Notes: generated by a model from the letters alone, not told the origin. A stretch of 25,087 bases of DNA from an uncultured Gemmatimonadota bacterium (GCA_946887155.1 CAMPKM010000002.1:1-25087); one strand, 5' to 3'. Counted from the stretch's first letter, positions 7,221 through 14,192 are shown. Numbers and translations are program-made.

Positions 7221-8264
7221 ATGCTGGCGTTGGGGATCATCGGGGCGATCGTGCTCGCGATTCTATTCCGCTCCGTGAAGATCATCGGACAGGCGGAAGT
7301 GATCGTGGTCGAACGCCTCGGCCGCTTCCACCGCGTCGCGCGGTCAGGGTTGAACCTGCTCATACCGTTCATCGAGCGCCCGCGACACCTCGATGTCCGG
7401 TACTCCGAAACAGACGTTTCCGGCCTCAGACGGATTACGTCCGGGTCCACGCCGCGAATCGACCTGCGAGAGCAGGTTCTGAATTTTCCCAGCCAGCCGG
7501 TCATCACGAAGGACAATGTCACGATCGACATCGATGCCGTGCTGTACTACCGCATCGCTGATCCACAGAAAGCCACCTACACGGTTCAAAACCTTCCGTA
7601 CGCTCTCGAGACGCTGACGAAAACCACCTTGCGCCAGATCGTTGGCGAGATGGAGCTCGACAGCACGCTCGCCAGTCGCGAGATGATCAACAAACGGATG
7701 CGCGAAGTCATCGAGGAAGCGTCCATTGGATGGGGTGTGGACGTCACCCGCGTTGAACTACAGGCCATCGAGCCTCCTGCCGACATCCAGCAGGCTATGG
7801 AACTGCAGATGCGGGCCGAACGTGAACGGCGCGCGGCCGTCACGACCGCCGAGGCGGGCAAGCGGGCTGCCATTCTCGAGGCGGAAGGCGTGAAGGAGTC
7901 CCAGGTTCGACGGGCAGAGGGCGAGCGTGAGGCGTCCATCCTTCGCGCCCAGGGCCAGGCGGAAGCGCGATTGACCACCGCGAACGCCGAAGCCGAGGCG
8001 CTGCGTCGCATTGCGGAGTCGCTGCCCGAGGGTCAGGCCGCGATGTACCTGCTCGGCCAGAAATACCTCGAGTCGCTCCCGTCACTGACCCAGGGAAAGG
8101 GATCGACTGTCTTCCTGCCGATCGAAGCGTCAGGGGTTATGGGCGCATTGGGAAGCCTTCGCGAGGTGCTGAAAGCCTCCGGGGGATCCGCATCCGGCCA
8201 ACCCGAGACGCCTCGAGCGCTGAGGCCGGGGTCGTTCGACGACAAGAATCCCAAAGGCGAGTAG
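7221..8264 (+). CDS. SPFH/stomatin-like membrane protein (slipin/QmcA type)
   Basis: The 347-residue protein starts with one transmembrane helix (about residues 2-18), then an SPFH/band-7 domain (about 20-180) with the typical 'GQAEVIVVERLGRF' and 'VDVTRVELQAIEPPADIQ' segments. A long charged coiled coil follows (about 185-270: ERERRAAVTTAEAGKRAAILEAEG and onward). The C-terminal tail is low-complexity. Such proteins oligomerise into membrane rings that organise membrane domains or restrain FtsH-type proteases. Slipins are often paired with an NfeD gene; none is seen next to this one, which points more to the QmcA/paraslipin type. GGGAG precedes the ATG at good spacing. A small zinc-ribbon gene begins five bases after its stop. 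Confidence 0.92.
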   Translation: MLALGIIGAIVLAILFRSVKIIGQAEVIVVERLGRFHRVARSGLNLLIPFIERPRHLDVRYSETDVSGLRRITSGSTPRIDLREQVLNFPSQPVITKDNVTIDIDAVLYYRIADPQKATYTVQNLPYALETLTKTTLRQIVGEMELDSTLASREMINKRMREVIEEASIGWGVDVTRVELQAIEPPADIQQAMELQMRAERERRAAVTTAEAGKRAAILEAEGVKESQVRRAEGEREASILRAQGQAEARLTTANAEAEALRRIAESLPEGQAAMYLLGQKYLESLPSLTQGKGSTVFLPIEASGVMGALGSLREVLKASGGSASGQPETPRALRPGSFDDKNPKGE

Positions 8265-8269
8265 CCCCT

Positions 8270-8491
8270 TTGACCACTCCCATCGATCACGCTCGCGCCG
8301 AGCGCATCGCGCGGGCCCATCGCTGCGATCGCTGTCTGGAGTACAGCTTCAAGAAGATGGTTGTGAAGCCGGCAGCGCTGTCTCATCAGAAGGAACTCGG
8401 CGCCATGTGGATTGCCACGAGAGTCTGCGGGGTGTGTGGACTCGAAAGCGAGCTCGCGCTCGATGCCGAAGGCGACATCCTGTACGGCTAG
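8270..8491 (+). CDS. Small zinc-ribbon protein, function unknown
   Basis: The 73-residue frame uses a TTG start five bases after the SPFH stop; no ATG is available nearer. Two CxxC knuckles (Cys19/Cys22 in CDRC and Cys53/Cys56 in CGVC) with about 30 residues between them make a classical zinc-ribbon. The N-terminus is helical (DHARAERIARAHR), and the end is acidic. Proteins like this can be nucleic-acid-binding or protein-protein adaptors; nothing here identifies a partner. Its position suggests co-expression with the SPFH gene by translational coupling. Confidence 0.6.
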   Translation: MTTPIDHARAERIARAHRCDRCLEYSFKKMVVKPAALSHQKELGAMWIATRVCGVCGLESELALDAEGDILYG

Positions 8492-8627
8492 GGAGGGCCG
8501 CGGGCCCCAACGCTGTGTGTTTGGAACGCGTAGCACGATTGAGCAGCGTTCGGCAGCGCCCGTTCAACCAGGGAAACCGATCCCAAGACTGGCTTCAGAA
8601 GCGCGTATCTCGTTGGATGCGGGCAAC

Positions 8628-8656
8628 TTGGATATGGGTCCCTTGGTGGTTAGTTT
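8628..8656 (+). promoter_or_regulatory. Candidate promoter in the 8492-8708 gap
   Basis: TTGGAT (8628-8633) and TAGTTT (8651-8656) are separated by 17 bases and lie about 50 bases before the start of the second zinc-ribbon gene. The remaining gap holds no ORF I can support and no recognisable RNA gene. Confidence 0.3.
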
Positions 8657-8708
8657 TCAACACCGATCAGCCAGGGAACAGGTCGGGTTTACAGTTTTGG
8701 AGGAGTCA

Positions 8709-8918
8709 ATGCGCAAGCCTCGACCGGCGACTTACAACCCCGCGCAGGCGCTGCATTTGATCGCAAGCGACCGTACGGGTTCGCCGCTTAGTTGCCCTTC
8801 GTGCTCCGGAAATATCGAGCGCTCACCAGACCTTATCCCGCCGGCCCCGCACTCGCACGTGACGTTGAAGTGCACGTCATGCGGTCGCGTGGCCCGCTAC
8901 ATCGCCGGCGCCGCCTGA
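8709..8918 (+). CDS. Second small zinc-ribbon protein, function unknown
   Basis: ATG 8709 is preceded by a strong Shine-Dalgarno (TGGAGGAG, 8698-8705), which fixes this start against the longer open frame reaching back to 8412. The 69-residue product has two CxxC knuckles (Cys29/Cys32 in CPSC and Cys55/Cys58 in CTSC) and a basic N-terminus ([11 protein letters not shown]). It is not an obvious duplicate of the zinc-ribbon encoded at 8270-8491, since sequence outside the cysteines differs. With the cold-shock gene downstream, a nucleic-acid-related role is plausible but unproven. Confidence 0.7.
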   Translation: MRKPRPATYNPAQALHLIASDRTGSPLSCPSCSGNIERSPDLIPPAPHSHVTLKCTSCGRVARYIAGAA

Positions 8919-8963
8919 GAACGGTTCAGGCCCCTTAAAGCGAGCATTGTCAATGGATTTCGT

Positions 8964-9029
8964 CGCTCCCGTGTCTATACCGGGAGCGGCTTGCGTCATG
9001 GCGTACCGGGACGCTCAAATCCCGGTTTT
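8964..9029 (+). promoter_or_regulatory. Two hairpins in front of the cold-shock gene (leader and/or terminator)
   Basis: CGCTCCCG (8964-8971) pairs with CGGGAGCG (8981-8988) around a 9-base loop. ACCGGGA (9005-9011) pairs with TCCCGGT (9020-9026) around an 8-base loop and is followed by TTTT (ending at 9029). The second hairpin can terminate the zinc-ribbon transcript, or act as an attenuator within a long cold-shock leader. A GGGTACCC palindrome follows at 9033-9040. I did not find a convincing promoter between the hairpins and the gene. Confidence 0.45.
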
Positions 9030-9129
9030 CAGGGTACCCGTACAACCCGGTCAGGCACGAGCGCCGTCGGGGACGTCGAGTACGATCTTTTCACACCAGC
9101 CCGACCGGGACAGGAGAGGACAAGTAGCA

Positions 9130-9336
9130 ATGGCACGCATCACCGGAACCGTGAAGTGGTTCAACGACGCGAAGGGATTCGGGTTCATCTCGCATGATGG
9201 CGGGCCCGATGTCTTCGTTCACTTTAGCGCCATTCAGTCGAGCGGATTCAAGTCGCTCGCTGAAGGGGATCGCGTAGAGTTCGAGATTGTCCAGGGTCAG
9301 AAGGGACCTCAGGCCGCTGACGTCGTTAAGGTCTGA
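9130..9336 (+). CDS. Cold-shock domain protein (CspA family)
   Basis: The 68-residue protein is a complete single cold-shock domain. RNP1 (KGFGFI) and RNP2 (VFVHF) are intact, and the N-terminal '[14 protein letters not shown]' is diagnostic. It binds single-stranded RNA and DNA and probably acts as an RNA chaperone at low temperature or during growth transitions. ATG 9130 follows a good Shine-Dalgarno (AGGAGAGGA, 9112-9120); the same frame is open for 61 codons upstream, but that part lacks domain character. The upstream hairpins and more than 100-base leader are typical of csp genes. A perfect 13-bp terminator follows. Confidence 0.95.
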   Translation: MARITGTVKWFNDAKGFGFISHDGGPDVFVHFSAIQSSGFKSLAEGDRVEFEIVQGQKGPQAADVVKV

Positions 9337-9359
9337 GTAGCGGTCCAGTCGAACGGGTG

Positions 9360-9395
9360 GCGCGTCCCGCGATTTTCGCGGGACGCGCTCTGTTT
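9360..9395 (+). terminator. Intrinsic terminator after the cold-shock gene
   Basis: A perfect 13-bp stem (9360-9372 with 9376-9388) around the loop TTT is followed by the T-rich TCTGTTT. It lies 24 bases after the csp stop. Confidence 0.9.
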
Positions 9396-9530
9396 CCGGG
9401 CTGTCCAGTTAAGCTCGCCGCCTTGCTTAACCGTTAAGGCCGGGTTTGGTAGTTATTCCTCCGGGGCTGTCGGTCACCTCGGAGACATTTGTTCGTCTTT
9501 TTGAGGAGCAACCAATCTCAGACGACGACG

Positions 9531-9815
9531 ATGCCCAGTGAGAAGTCCCTGTATCGCCGAACGCTGCCAGGTGGCGGATTCGTGAACGTCGAACTCGACC
9601 CGCCCACGACGTCGGGAACGCATCGTGCGCACGTAGAGGTCGAGCGGCGCACCGATCCTCAGCGGAGGGACGGCCATGCTCCTCCAGTCGTTGCCTCGGC
9701 GGAGGGCGGGACCCGGCAAAGCGTCTTCGCTCAACTGCTCGCCGTCGCGGCGGACAACGTTGCGGTGGCTCGAGCACTCTTGCGTTGGCGATCCGACGGG
9801 CGCGCGCGCTTTTAA
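9531..9815 (+). CDS. Small hypothetical protein
   Basis: The frame from ATG 9531 encodes 94 residues (MPSEKSLYRRTLPGGGFVNVEL...). It begins with a probable beta-strand segment (GGGFVNVELD, HRAHVEVERR) and ends in a helical stretch (SVFAQLLAVAADNVAVARALLRW). I do not recognise a family. The start is uncertain: a GAGGAG at 9503-9508 is rather far upstream, and an in-frame TTG at 9489 with GGAG four bases before it is an alternative. A strong terminator 11 bases after the stop supports it as a real gene. Confidence 0.6.
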   Translation: MPSEKSLYRRTLPGGGFVNVELDPPTTSGTHRAHVEVERRTDPQRRDGHAPPVVASAEGGTRQSVFAQLLAVAADNVAVARALLRWRSDGRARF

Positions 9816-9826
9816 CTTGTCGTTCA

Positions 9827-9856
9827 AAAAGGGCCTCGAGGTAGCGAGGCCCTTTT
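9827..9856. terminator. Bidirectional intrinsic terminator between convergent genes
   Basis: A 12-bp perfect stem (AAAAGGGCCTCG, 9827-9838, with CGAGGCCCTTTT, 9845-9856) has a 6-base loop. It gives a T-run on either strand, so it can end transcripts of the plus gene ending at 9815 and the minus gene ending at 9869. Confidence 0.9.
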
Positions 9857-9868
9857 GGTGCGTTCGTG

Positions 9869-10165
9869 TCAGGACGCCATGACGTTGAACGGTGCTCTTG
9901 TCGGCCGTCCTCCGGGGTCATTCGACTGAGTGCGTCGCACGGCCGGATCGGACCGCACACCCAGCAGGTGCGCCGTCTGGTGGTACAGGCGCATGGCCTG
10001 GAGCGGCGCCGTGAAGCGGCGAGCACCGCCGTCTGCGATCGCGTCTGCTTCTTCACGCACGGCGCGTGGAAGGGCGCGCGATAACGGATGCGCAAGCAAC
10101 TGGCGGACGCGACTGGCGTCACGCGCAATCAAGGCAGCACACAGCGAATCAAGGAAGGCGAGCAT
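9869..10165 (-). CDS. Small hypothetical helical protein
   Basis: The 98-residue product is mostly alpha-helical (MLAFLDSLCAALIARDASRVRQLL..., PRAVREEADAIADGG, PLQAMRLYHQTAHLLG) with a disordered, proline- and arginine-rich tail. No known domain is recognised. A GGAGG Shine-Dalgarno lies about five bases before the ATG on the minus strand, and the gene ends 12 bases from the bidirectional terminator. Those two signals are the main evidence that it is real. A longer overlapping minus-strand frame in the region is arginine-rich and not credible. Confidence 0.65.
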   Translation of the reverse strand: MLAFLDSLCAALIARDASRVRQLLAHPLSRALPRAVREEADAIADGGARRFTAPLQAMRLYHQTAHLLGVRSDPAVRRTQSNDPGGRPTRAPFNVMAS

Positions 10166-10183
10166 GGCGCCTCCGGCGCTTTG

Positions 10184-10211
10184 TGTCTAATTCACACCTT
10201 GCAACTAACAA
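10184..10211 (-). promoter_or_regulatory. Candidate promoter for the small helical protein gene
   Basis: On the minus strand TTGTTA (complement of 10206-10211) and TAGACA (complement of 10184-10189) are 16 bases apart, about 19 bases before the start codon. The rest of the 10166-10363 gap has a weak hairpin near 10213-10229 and no gene. Confidence 0.3.
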
Positions 10212-10363
10212 TAACCGCCCAAGGGCTGGTTACCGTGATCCCAGGCACGTTTCCCCGGTTCACGGCTCCTTCGTCCGAACAATGGCATCCAGCCGTCACG
10301 AACGCGTCACACAGGCCTAGCGGTCGTTCACTGACAGTACGCGAGAGGCTGGCAGCGAGTTCC

Positions 10364-11023
10364 CTACAACAGGTCGAGTCGTACCCCGCGCCGCGTGCCC
10401 TTTCTTCGGCGGGGTGCATGTCGATACAACTGCGCCGGTCGACCCCGTCCTTCTCCGCGCCAGTCGCCGGTCGGCTCCACGAGAAACGCTGCCTGCAGCG
10501 CCCGCCGAAAACTCGCCTTGTGCAGGTGGCGCCCCAGCACGGTTTCATACGTTTGCTGCAGCTCGGAAAGTGTGAATTCCCTTGGCAGGAGGGAAAAGGC
10601 CAGCGGCGATTGCTCGATCCGCGAACGCACGACCTCGATGGCGCTGGCAACCATCCGACGATGACGCTCTGGGAGCGCCGACACCTGTTGCGTGGTGAGC
10701 CAGTTCGCTACGCGCCCAGGCGATGGCACGAGGGCGATGTAACACACGGAAAGCTGCGTGCTGCCTGGGTGCGCGGAACCGTCCCCGAACGCGCCTGCCT
10801 GCTCGATCCAGCCTGGCGCGATCCCGCAGGCACGCTTCGCCACCCGTTTCGCGATGGCGTCAAGACGTTCGCCGGTGCGCAACGCTTCCCATGGCAGCAC
10901 CAGCGATCGCTGCTTGCCCACCGGCCGCGAGTCCGCGAGCACACACACGTCGCGCTCCCGGCAGGTCAGGACCACGAGGTCGATCGAAACCGGTGCGCGG
11001 TGTGACGGTGTTCGGACAGCCAT
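10364..11023 (-). CDS. NrtR-family transcriptional regulator (degenerate Nudix domain plus winged helix)
   Basis: The 219-residue protein has the two-domain layout of NrtR regulators. Residues 13-130 form a Nudix-like ligand domain with IEQAGAFGD and LSVCYIALVP, equivalent to the family's 'EQLxTFGDPxRD...VSVAYxAL'. Residues 140-205 form the C-terminal winged helix (FSLLPREFTLSELQQTYETVLG and onward to GRPAQLYR). The catalytic Nudix box is destroyed: the expected REUxEE is replaced by a sequence around AIAKRVAKRACGI, so it should sense a ligand such as an ADP-ribose-like nucleotide or sugar rather than hydrolyse it. No NAD or pentose gene is adjacent, and the regulon is unknown. A perfect palindrome sits just upstream and predicts autoregulation. 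The tail (RRRKGTRRGVRLDLL) is basic. Confidence 0.82.
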   Translation of the reverse strand: MAVRTPSHRAPVSIDLVVLTCRERDVCVLADSRPVGKQRSLVLPWEALRTGERLDAIAKRVAKRACGIAPGWIEQAGAFGDGSAHPGSTQLSVCYIALVPSPGRVANWLTTQQVSALPERHRRMVASAIEVVRSRIEQSPLAFSLLPREFTLSELQQTYETVLGRHLHKASFRRALQAAFLVEPTGDWRGEGRGRPAQLYRHAPRRRKGTRRGVRLDLL

Positions 11024-11032
11024 GACGCGCGA

Positions 11033-11060
11033 ATTAGTCTCATGTTGAGACTAATGTCAA
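11033..11060 (-). promoter_or_regulatory. Promoter with embedded palindromic operator upstream of the NrtR-like gene
   Basis: The arms ATTAGTCTCA (11033-11042) and TGAGACTAAT (11046-11055) are a perfect 10-bp inverted repeat with a 3-base centre. On the minus strand a perfect -35, TTGACA (complement of 11055-11060), and a -10, ACTAAT (complement of 11033-11038), are 16 bases apart. The palindrome therefore fills the spacer and the -10. The -10 ends nine bases before the ATG, so transcription should begin at or next to the start codon. NrtR operators are palindromic sites of this size, so autoregulation is likely. Confidence 0.8.
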
Positions 11061-11065
11061 GCGCC

Positions 11066-12880
11066 TTATTCGCGCGGCGCGGGCCTCCGCGGCGATCTTC
11101 GTTCGCCCGCCCCGAAGGCGAGAAGGGGCGGAATCGAAATCGGAAGCGTCGCCGTGATACCGATCTCTCCGGTCAGTGCCCGTGCTGCCGCCCGCTGCGA
11201 GGCGGCGAACCCTCCCCAGGCGACGAGATACGTGGGGACATCGGGGGCCTCCAACAGCGCATACGGTGACCCGAACGCAACGAGGATGAGCTGGGACGTC
11301 CGCCCTCGTATCCCCCGGATCATCGCCTCGAATGCCGGCGGAGCACCGGCCGTCGCACTCGTCGAGCTGATGTTCACGTACGAACCGAGAATGACCACGT
11401 CCGTGCTCTCGAGCGACGACAGGAAGGCATCGAGGTTGGGCAGGCTATCGTCTGCATTCACATACGTGCTCGTGAAACTGACACCCAGACGGCGAAGCTC
11501 CGCGTGAAACGCGATCCCGGCGGCAAGATCCGGACGGCGCGCGTACGTGATCGATCGCACCCGTGCACCCGCAGCGAATGGCACCAGCGTGTTCTGGTCC
11601 CTGCCCAGCACAATTCCACGATCGGCGATCGTCTGCGCCAGGGCCGTGTGCGCGGAGTCGCCGACCACGGACCGAATGCGGTCGATTGGCGTCAGGCGCT
11701 GCCGGCGGAGGCCGAGTTCGTCCTTCATCAGCAGGACCCGCCGGACCGACTCATTCACGCGGCTTTCGGTGTAGCGTCCTTCGGAGATGCCGGCGATGAC
11801 GGCGCTGATGGCACCCGGCACATCCGCCGGCATGAGCAGGATATCGTTGCCCGCCGCGATCGCTCGCTTGGCTGCCTCCACCGCACCGAACCGGTCGATG
11901 ACGCCGGCCATGTCCATGGCATCGGTCACGAGCAACCCGTCGAACTTCATGTCGCGGCGAAGCAGGTCGGTCATGACGCGCGGCGACAGCGTCGCCGGTA
12001 CTCCACTGGAATCGAGGGCGGGAAGGAATCCGTGAAATGTCATGATCGCGCCGACACCAGCGCGGACCGCGGCACGGAACGGAACCAGTTCCACCGTGTC
12101 GAGTCGCGCGCGCGATGCGTTCACCTGGGCCAGCGCGAGGTGTGAATTCGTCTCGGTGTCGCCGTGACCCGGAAAGTGCTTGCCGGTGGCGACGACCCCG
12201 TTGGCCTGGAGCCCACGCACGTACGCGGCCCCCAGCCGAGCCGCCAGCGCAGGATCCTCGGCGTAACTGCGTGCGCCGATGACCGGATTCGCGGGGTTGT
12301 TGTTGACGTCGAGGACCGGTCCAAACGACATGTGGATGCCCAGCGCCCGCGATTCGACCGCCGTGACCCGCGCCATCTGGTACGCCAGGGCCGTGTCGCG
12401 CGAAGCCCCCAGCGCCATTTGCCACGGGAACGTCGTGGCCCCGCCGAGTTCGATGACGTTAGGCAGGAAATGACCTCCCCGCGCGCGGAAGCCGACGCCC
12501 GTCTCTTCGTCTGCGCTCATCAGCAGCGGAAGTTCACTCAGCTGCTGCAGGGCATTGATCTTGACCGCGATGTCGATGGGACCGCCGACCGACACGATGA
12601 AGCCACCGACGTGATCGTCCGTCACCAGCCGCTTGATTCGTCCCCACTCGGCGCTCCCCTCCGGCACGTAGTCGCCGAGGATGAAGGGCCAGACCAATTG
12701 AGCGACACGGTCGCGCAGTGGCATGGCCGCGAGGAGCGAATCGGCCCAGGCGTCGCCGGGTTTTTCGGGGCCCGCCGCCTTGGAGGAGAGAGGCGTCACG
12801 CCGGACCCGCCCGATGCGCAGCCCGTCGCCGCGAGCGCAAAGATGGCAAGAACGCACCGGCGCCTGTTCGCTGACATCAT
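11066..12880 (-). CDS. Glycoside hydrolase family 3 lipoprotein, NagZ-like
   Basis: From the ATG at 12880 (an in-frame earlier codon would overlap the previous gene) the protein has 604 residues. A basic start and hydrophobic stretch end in a lipobox-like LAATGC (Cys at about 21), so it is probably anchored in the outer envelope. The GH3 catalytic domain carries ADEETGVGFRARGG, the NagZ loop KHFPGHGDTETNSH, and the nucleophile Asp in LLVTDAMDM. A second C-terminal domain (about residues 400-590) is present, unlike short NagZ. It probably releases N-acetylglucosamine from peptidoglycan or chitin-like glycans. Odd point: the loop normally ends D-S/T-H, but here the Asp is Asn (codon 12146-12148). 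It lies only four bases downstream of the YggX-like gene. Confidence 0.88.
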   Translation of the reverse strand: MMSANRRRCVLAIFALAATGCASGGSGVTPLSSKAAGPEKPGDAWADSLLAAMPLRDRVAQLVWPFILGDYVPEGSAEWGRIKRLVTDDHVGGFIVSVGGPIDIAVKINALQQLSELPLLMSADEETGVGFRARGGHFLPNVIELGGATTFPWQMALGASRDTALAYQMARVTAVESRALGIHMSFGPVLDVNNNPANPVIGARSYAEDPALAARLGAAYVRGLQANGVVATGKHFPGHGDTETNSHLALAQVNASRARLDTVELVPFRAAVRAGVGAIMTFHGFLPALDSSGVPATLSPRVMTDLLRRDMKFDGLLVTDAMDMAGVIDRFGAVEAAKRAIAAGNDILLMPADVPGAISAVIAGISEGRYTESRVNESVRRVLLMKDELGLRRQRLTPIDRIRSVVGDSAHTALAQTIADRGIVLGRDQNTLVPFAAGARVRSITYARRPDLAAGIAFHAELRRLGVSFTSTYVNADDSLPNLDAFLSSLESTDVVILGSYVNISSTSATAGAPPAFEAMIRGIRGRTSQLILVAFGSPYALLEAPDVPTYLVAWGGFAASQRAAARALTGEIGITATLPISIPPLLAFGAGERRSPRRPAPRE

Positions 12881-12884
12881 GGCA

Positions 12885-13163
12885 TCACCAGTTGATGGTC
12901 CCCTGTTTCGACGTATCGACATCTTCGCCGGCGCCCGCCTTGAACAGGAAGGCCTGAAGATTCCGCGTCAGGAAGGCGCGCGCCTGGGGGTCCATCACAT
13001 TCAAGCCATAGTGGTTGATCAGCATGGTTTGCTGTTTCAACCAATCTCCCCAGCAGTTCTGGCAGATCTCGGCGATGATTCGCGCGCCAATGGCGCCGGG
13101 AAACGGCGGTCGTTCGAAGCCGGCCCGGGTCTGGCCGCAGCGGGCACAAGTCACATCAGGCAT
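12885..13163 (-). CDS. YggX-like Fe(II)-trafficking family protein with two CxxC motifs
   Basis: The 92-residue product matches the YggX/Fe(II)-trafficking family: PPFPGAIGARIIAEI, then WGDWLKQQTMLINHYGLNVMDPQARAFL is the conserved core. Family members protect iron-sulfur enzymes against oxidative damage or support labile iron delivery. Start ATG 13163 gives the normal length; ATG 13199 is an alternative. Unlike the enterobacterial protein, with one conserved Cys, this one has CARC (Cys6/Cys9) and CQNC (Cys34/Cys37), so it may bind zinc or iron in a ribbon-like site. It is followed by the GH3 gene four bases on. Confidence 0.8.
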   Translation of the reverse strand: MPDVTCARCGQTRAGFERPPFPGAIGARIIAEICQNCWGDWLKQQTMLINHYGLNVMDPQARAFLTRNLQAFLFKAGAGEDVDTSKQGTINW

Positions 13164-13227
13164 GTAGAGCTCGGGTGTCGTGCGCGCTGTCGCGTCCATG
13201 GCGCACGATGAAGGAAGACCGTACAAC

Positions 13228-13262
13228 GGGACGGCCCGGACAGGTCCGTCCCGTCCGGGCCG
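13228..13262. other. Overlapping alternative hairpins between the hydrolase and YggX-like genes
   Basis: CGGCCCGGAC (13232-13241) pairs perfectly with GTCCGGGCCG (13253-13262). The overlapping GGGACGG (13228-13234) pairs perfectly with CCGTCCC (13246-13252). The two structures exclude each other. They lie in the 150-base gap after the hydrolase stop and before the YggX-like start on the minus strand. Neither is followed by a clear T-run, so they may be a weak terminator or leader structure. Confidence 0.45.
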
Positions 13263-13313
13263 CGCTCAGGAAATCTAACCGCCTTTTGCCGGCCATGGCC
13301 ACGACGCAACGCG

Positions 13314-14192
13314 TCAGGCGGGTGATCCGTGCGCATCCAGCCATTCTGCAACTTCGCGGAAAACCCATTCCCGGTCATAGTCGACAGAAAGCACGTGACC
13401 GCTTCGCCGAACCCACTTGAGCGACTTCGTTTCGCATCCGAGTGCCGCAAATGCTGCCTCGGCATCGGTGGCTCGAATCCGTGGATCCTGTGCTGAATGG
13501 ATCACCAGCGTGGGGACGCGGACGCTGGGAGCGGCGGCGCGAGCAAGACACACGATGCGATCCAGTTCGTGCAGGAGCCGCGGCGTCGTCACTCCCTTGC
13601 CGAGTGCGCGACCGCGTGCCTCGGGGTCAAGGATGGACGATTCTGATCGCGAGCGGAGGTACGGGAGAACGAGCGACACCAGATGGTGGAAGCGTCCTGA
13701 CCACAGGGCTCGCGGTGACATTCGCATGTACGGCACGAGCAATACGAGCGCGGACACCTGTGACTCGGCGGCAAGAATAGTCGCCAGCGTTCCGCCCATC
13801 GACTGGCCCACAATGACGACACTCGAACACCGCGCATGCATCTCCCGCAGTGCGGATCTCGCCGCAGCCAGCCAATCGTCGGCCCGAGCGGCGGTGAATG
13901 CCTTCAGCGAAGTGCCATGGCCGGGGAGAAGCGGCGCGCGAACGTTCCAGCTTCGCCCGTGGAGGAACGCAGCGAGTTCCTGAACGGATTGCGTGGTATC
14001 ACCAAAACCGTGAAGAATCAGGACGCCGCGACCATCGCGATCGTATGCAATGGGTTCGGCTCCAGGCATCACCGTCCGCGGCCCATCGTTCACGACCCCG
14101 AATTCATAACGAGCGCGGTTTCGCCTTCGTATCACGGAGACTGCTGCGGCCGTTCCGGCGACCAGCGCCCCGCCGATCGCGATGAACGCCAT
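13314..14192 (-). CDS. Alpha/beta hydrolase (esterase / monoacylglycerol lipase-like)
   Basis: The 292-residue protein has an N-terminal hydrophobic segment (residues 2-20, FIAIGGALVAGTAAAVSVI) that may be a membrane anchor. The alpha/beta hydrolase fold follows: oxyanion-hole motif HGFGDT (61-66), nucleophile Ser131 in GQSMGG, acid Asp236 in HSAQDPRI, and His266 in SGHVLSVD. Length and motif order fit bacterial carboxylesterases and monoacylglycerol lipases that hydrolyse short or medium acyl esters. Seven bases separate it from the MoeZ-like gene upstream, so they are probably co-transcribed, though no functional link is obvious. Confidence 0.88.
   Translation of the reverse strand: MAFIAIGGALVAGTAAAVSVIRRRNRARYEFGVVNDGPRTVMPGAEPIAYDRDGRGVLILHGFGDTTQSVQELAAFLHGRSWNVRAPLLPGHGTSLKAFTAARADDWLAAARSALREMHARCSSVVIVGQSMGGTLATILAAESQVSALVLLVPYMRMSPRALWSGRFHHLVSLVLPYLRSRSESSILDPEARGRALGKGVTTPRLLHELDRIVCLARAAAPSVRVPTLVIHSAQDPRIRATDAEAAFAALGCETKSLKWVRRSGHVLSVDYDREWVFREVAEWLDAHGSPA

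Noticed and set aside
9427..10128. 233-residue minus-strand frame
   Set aside because: Arginine-rich, runs through the bidirectional terminator, and overlaps two better-supported small genes.
10088..11005. 305-residue open frame on the plus strand
   Set aside because: It lies opposite the NrtR-like gene, which has domain motifs and a promoter; the plus translation is low-complexity.
2034..11870. GCGATCGC palindrome, about five copies (near 2034, 2687, 8325, 10034, 11858), similar to the cyanobacterial HIP1 element
   Set aside because: The excess over roughly one expected copy is modest, one copy is part of a terminator stem, and GATC-rich sequence is common here; no other cyanobacterial trait is present.
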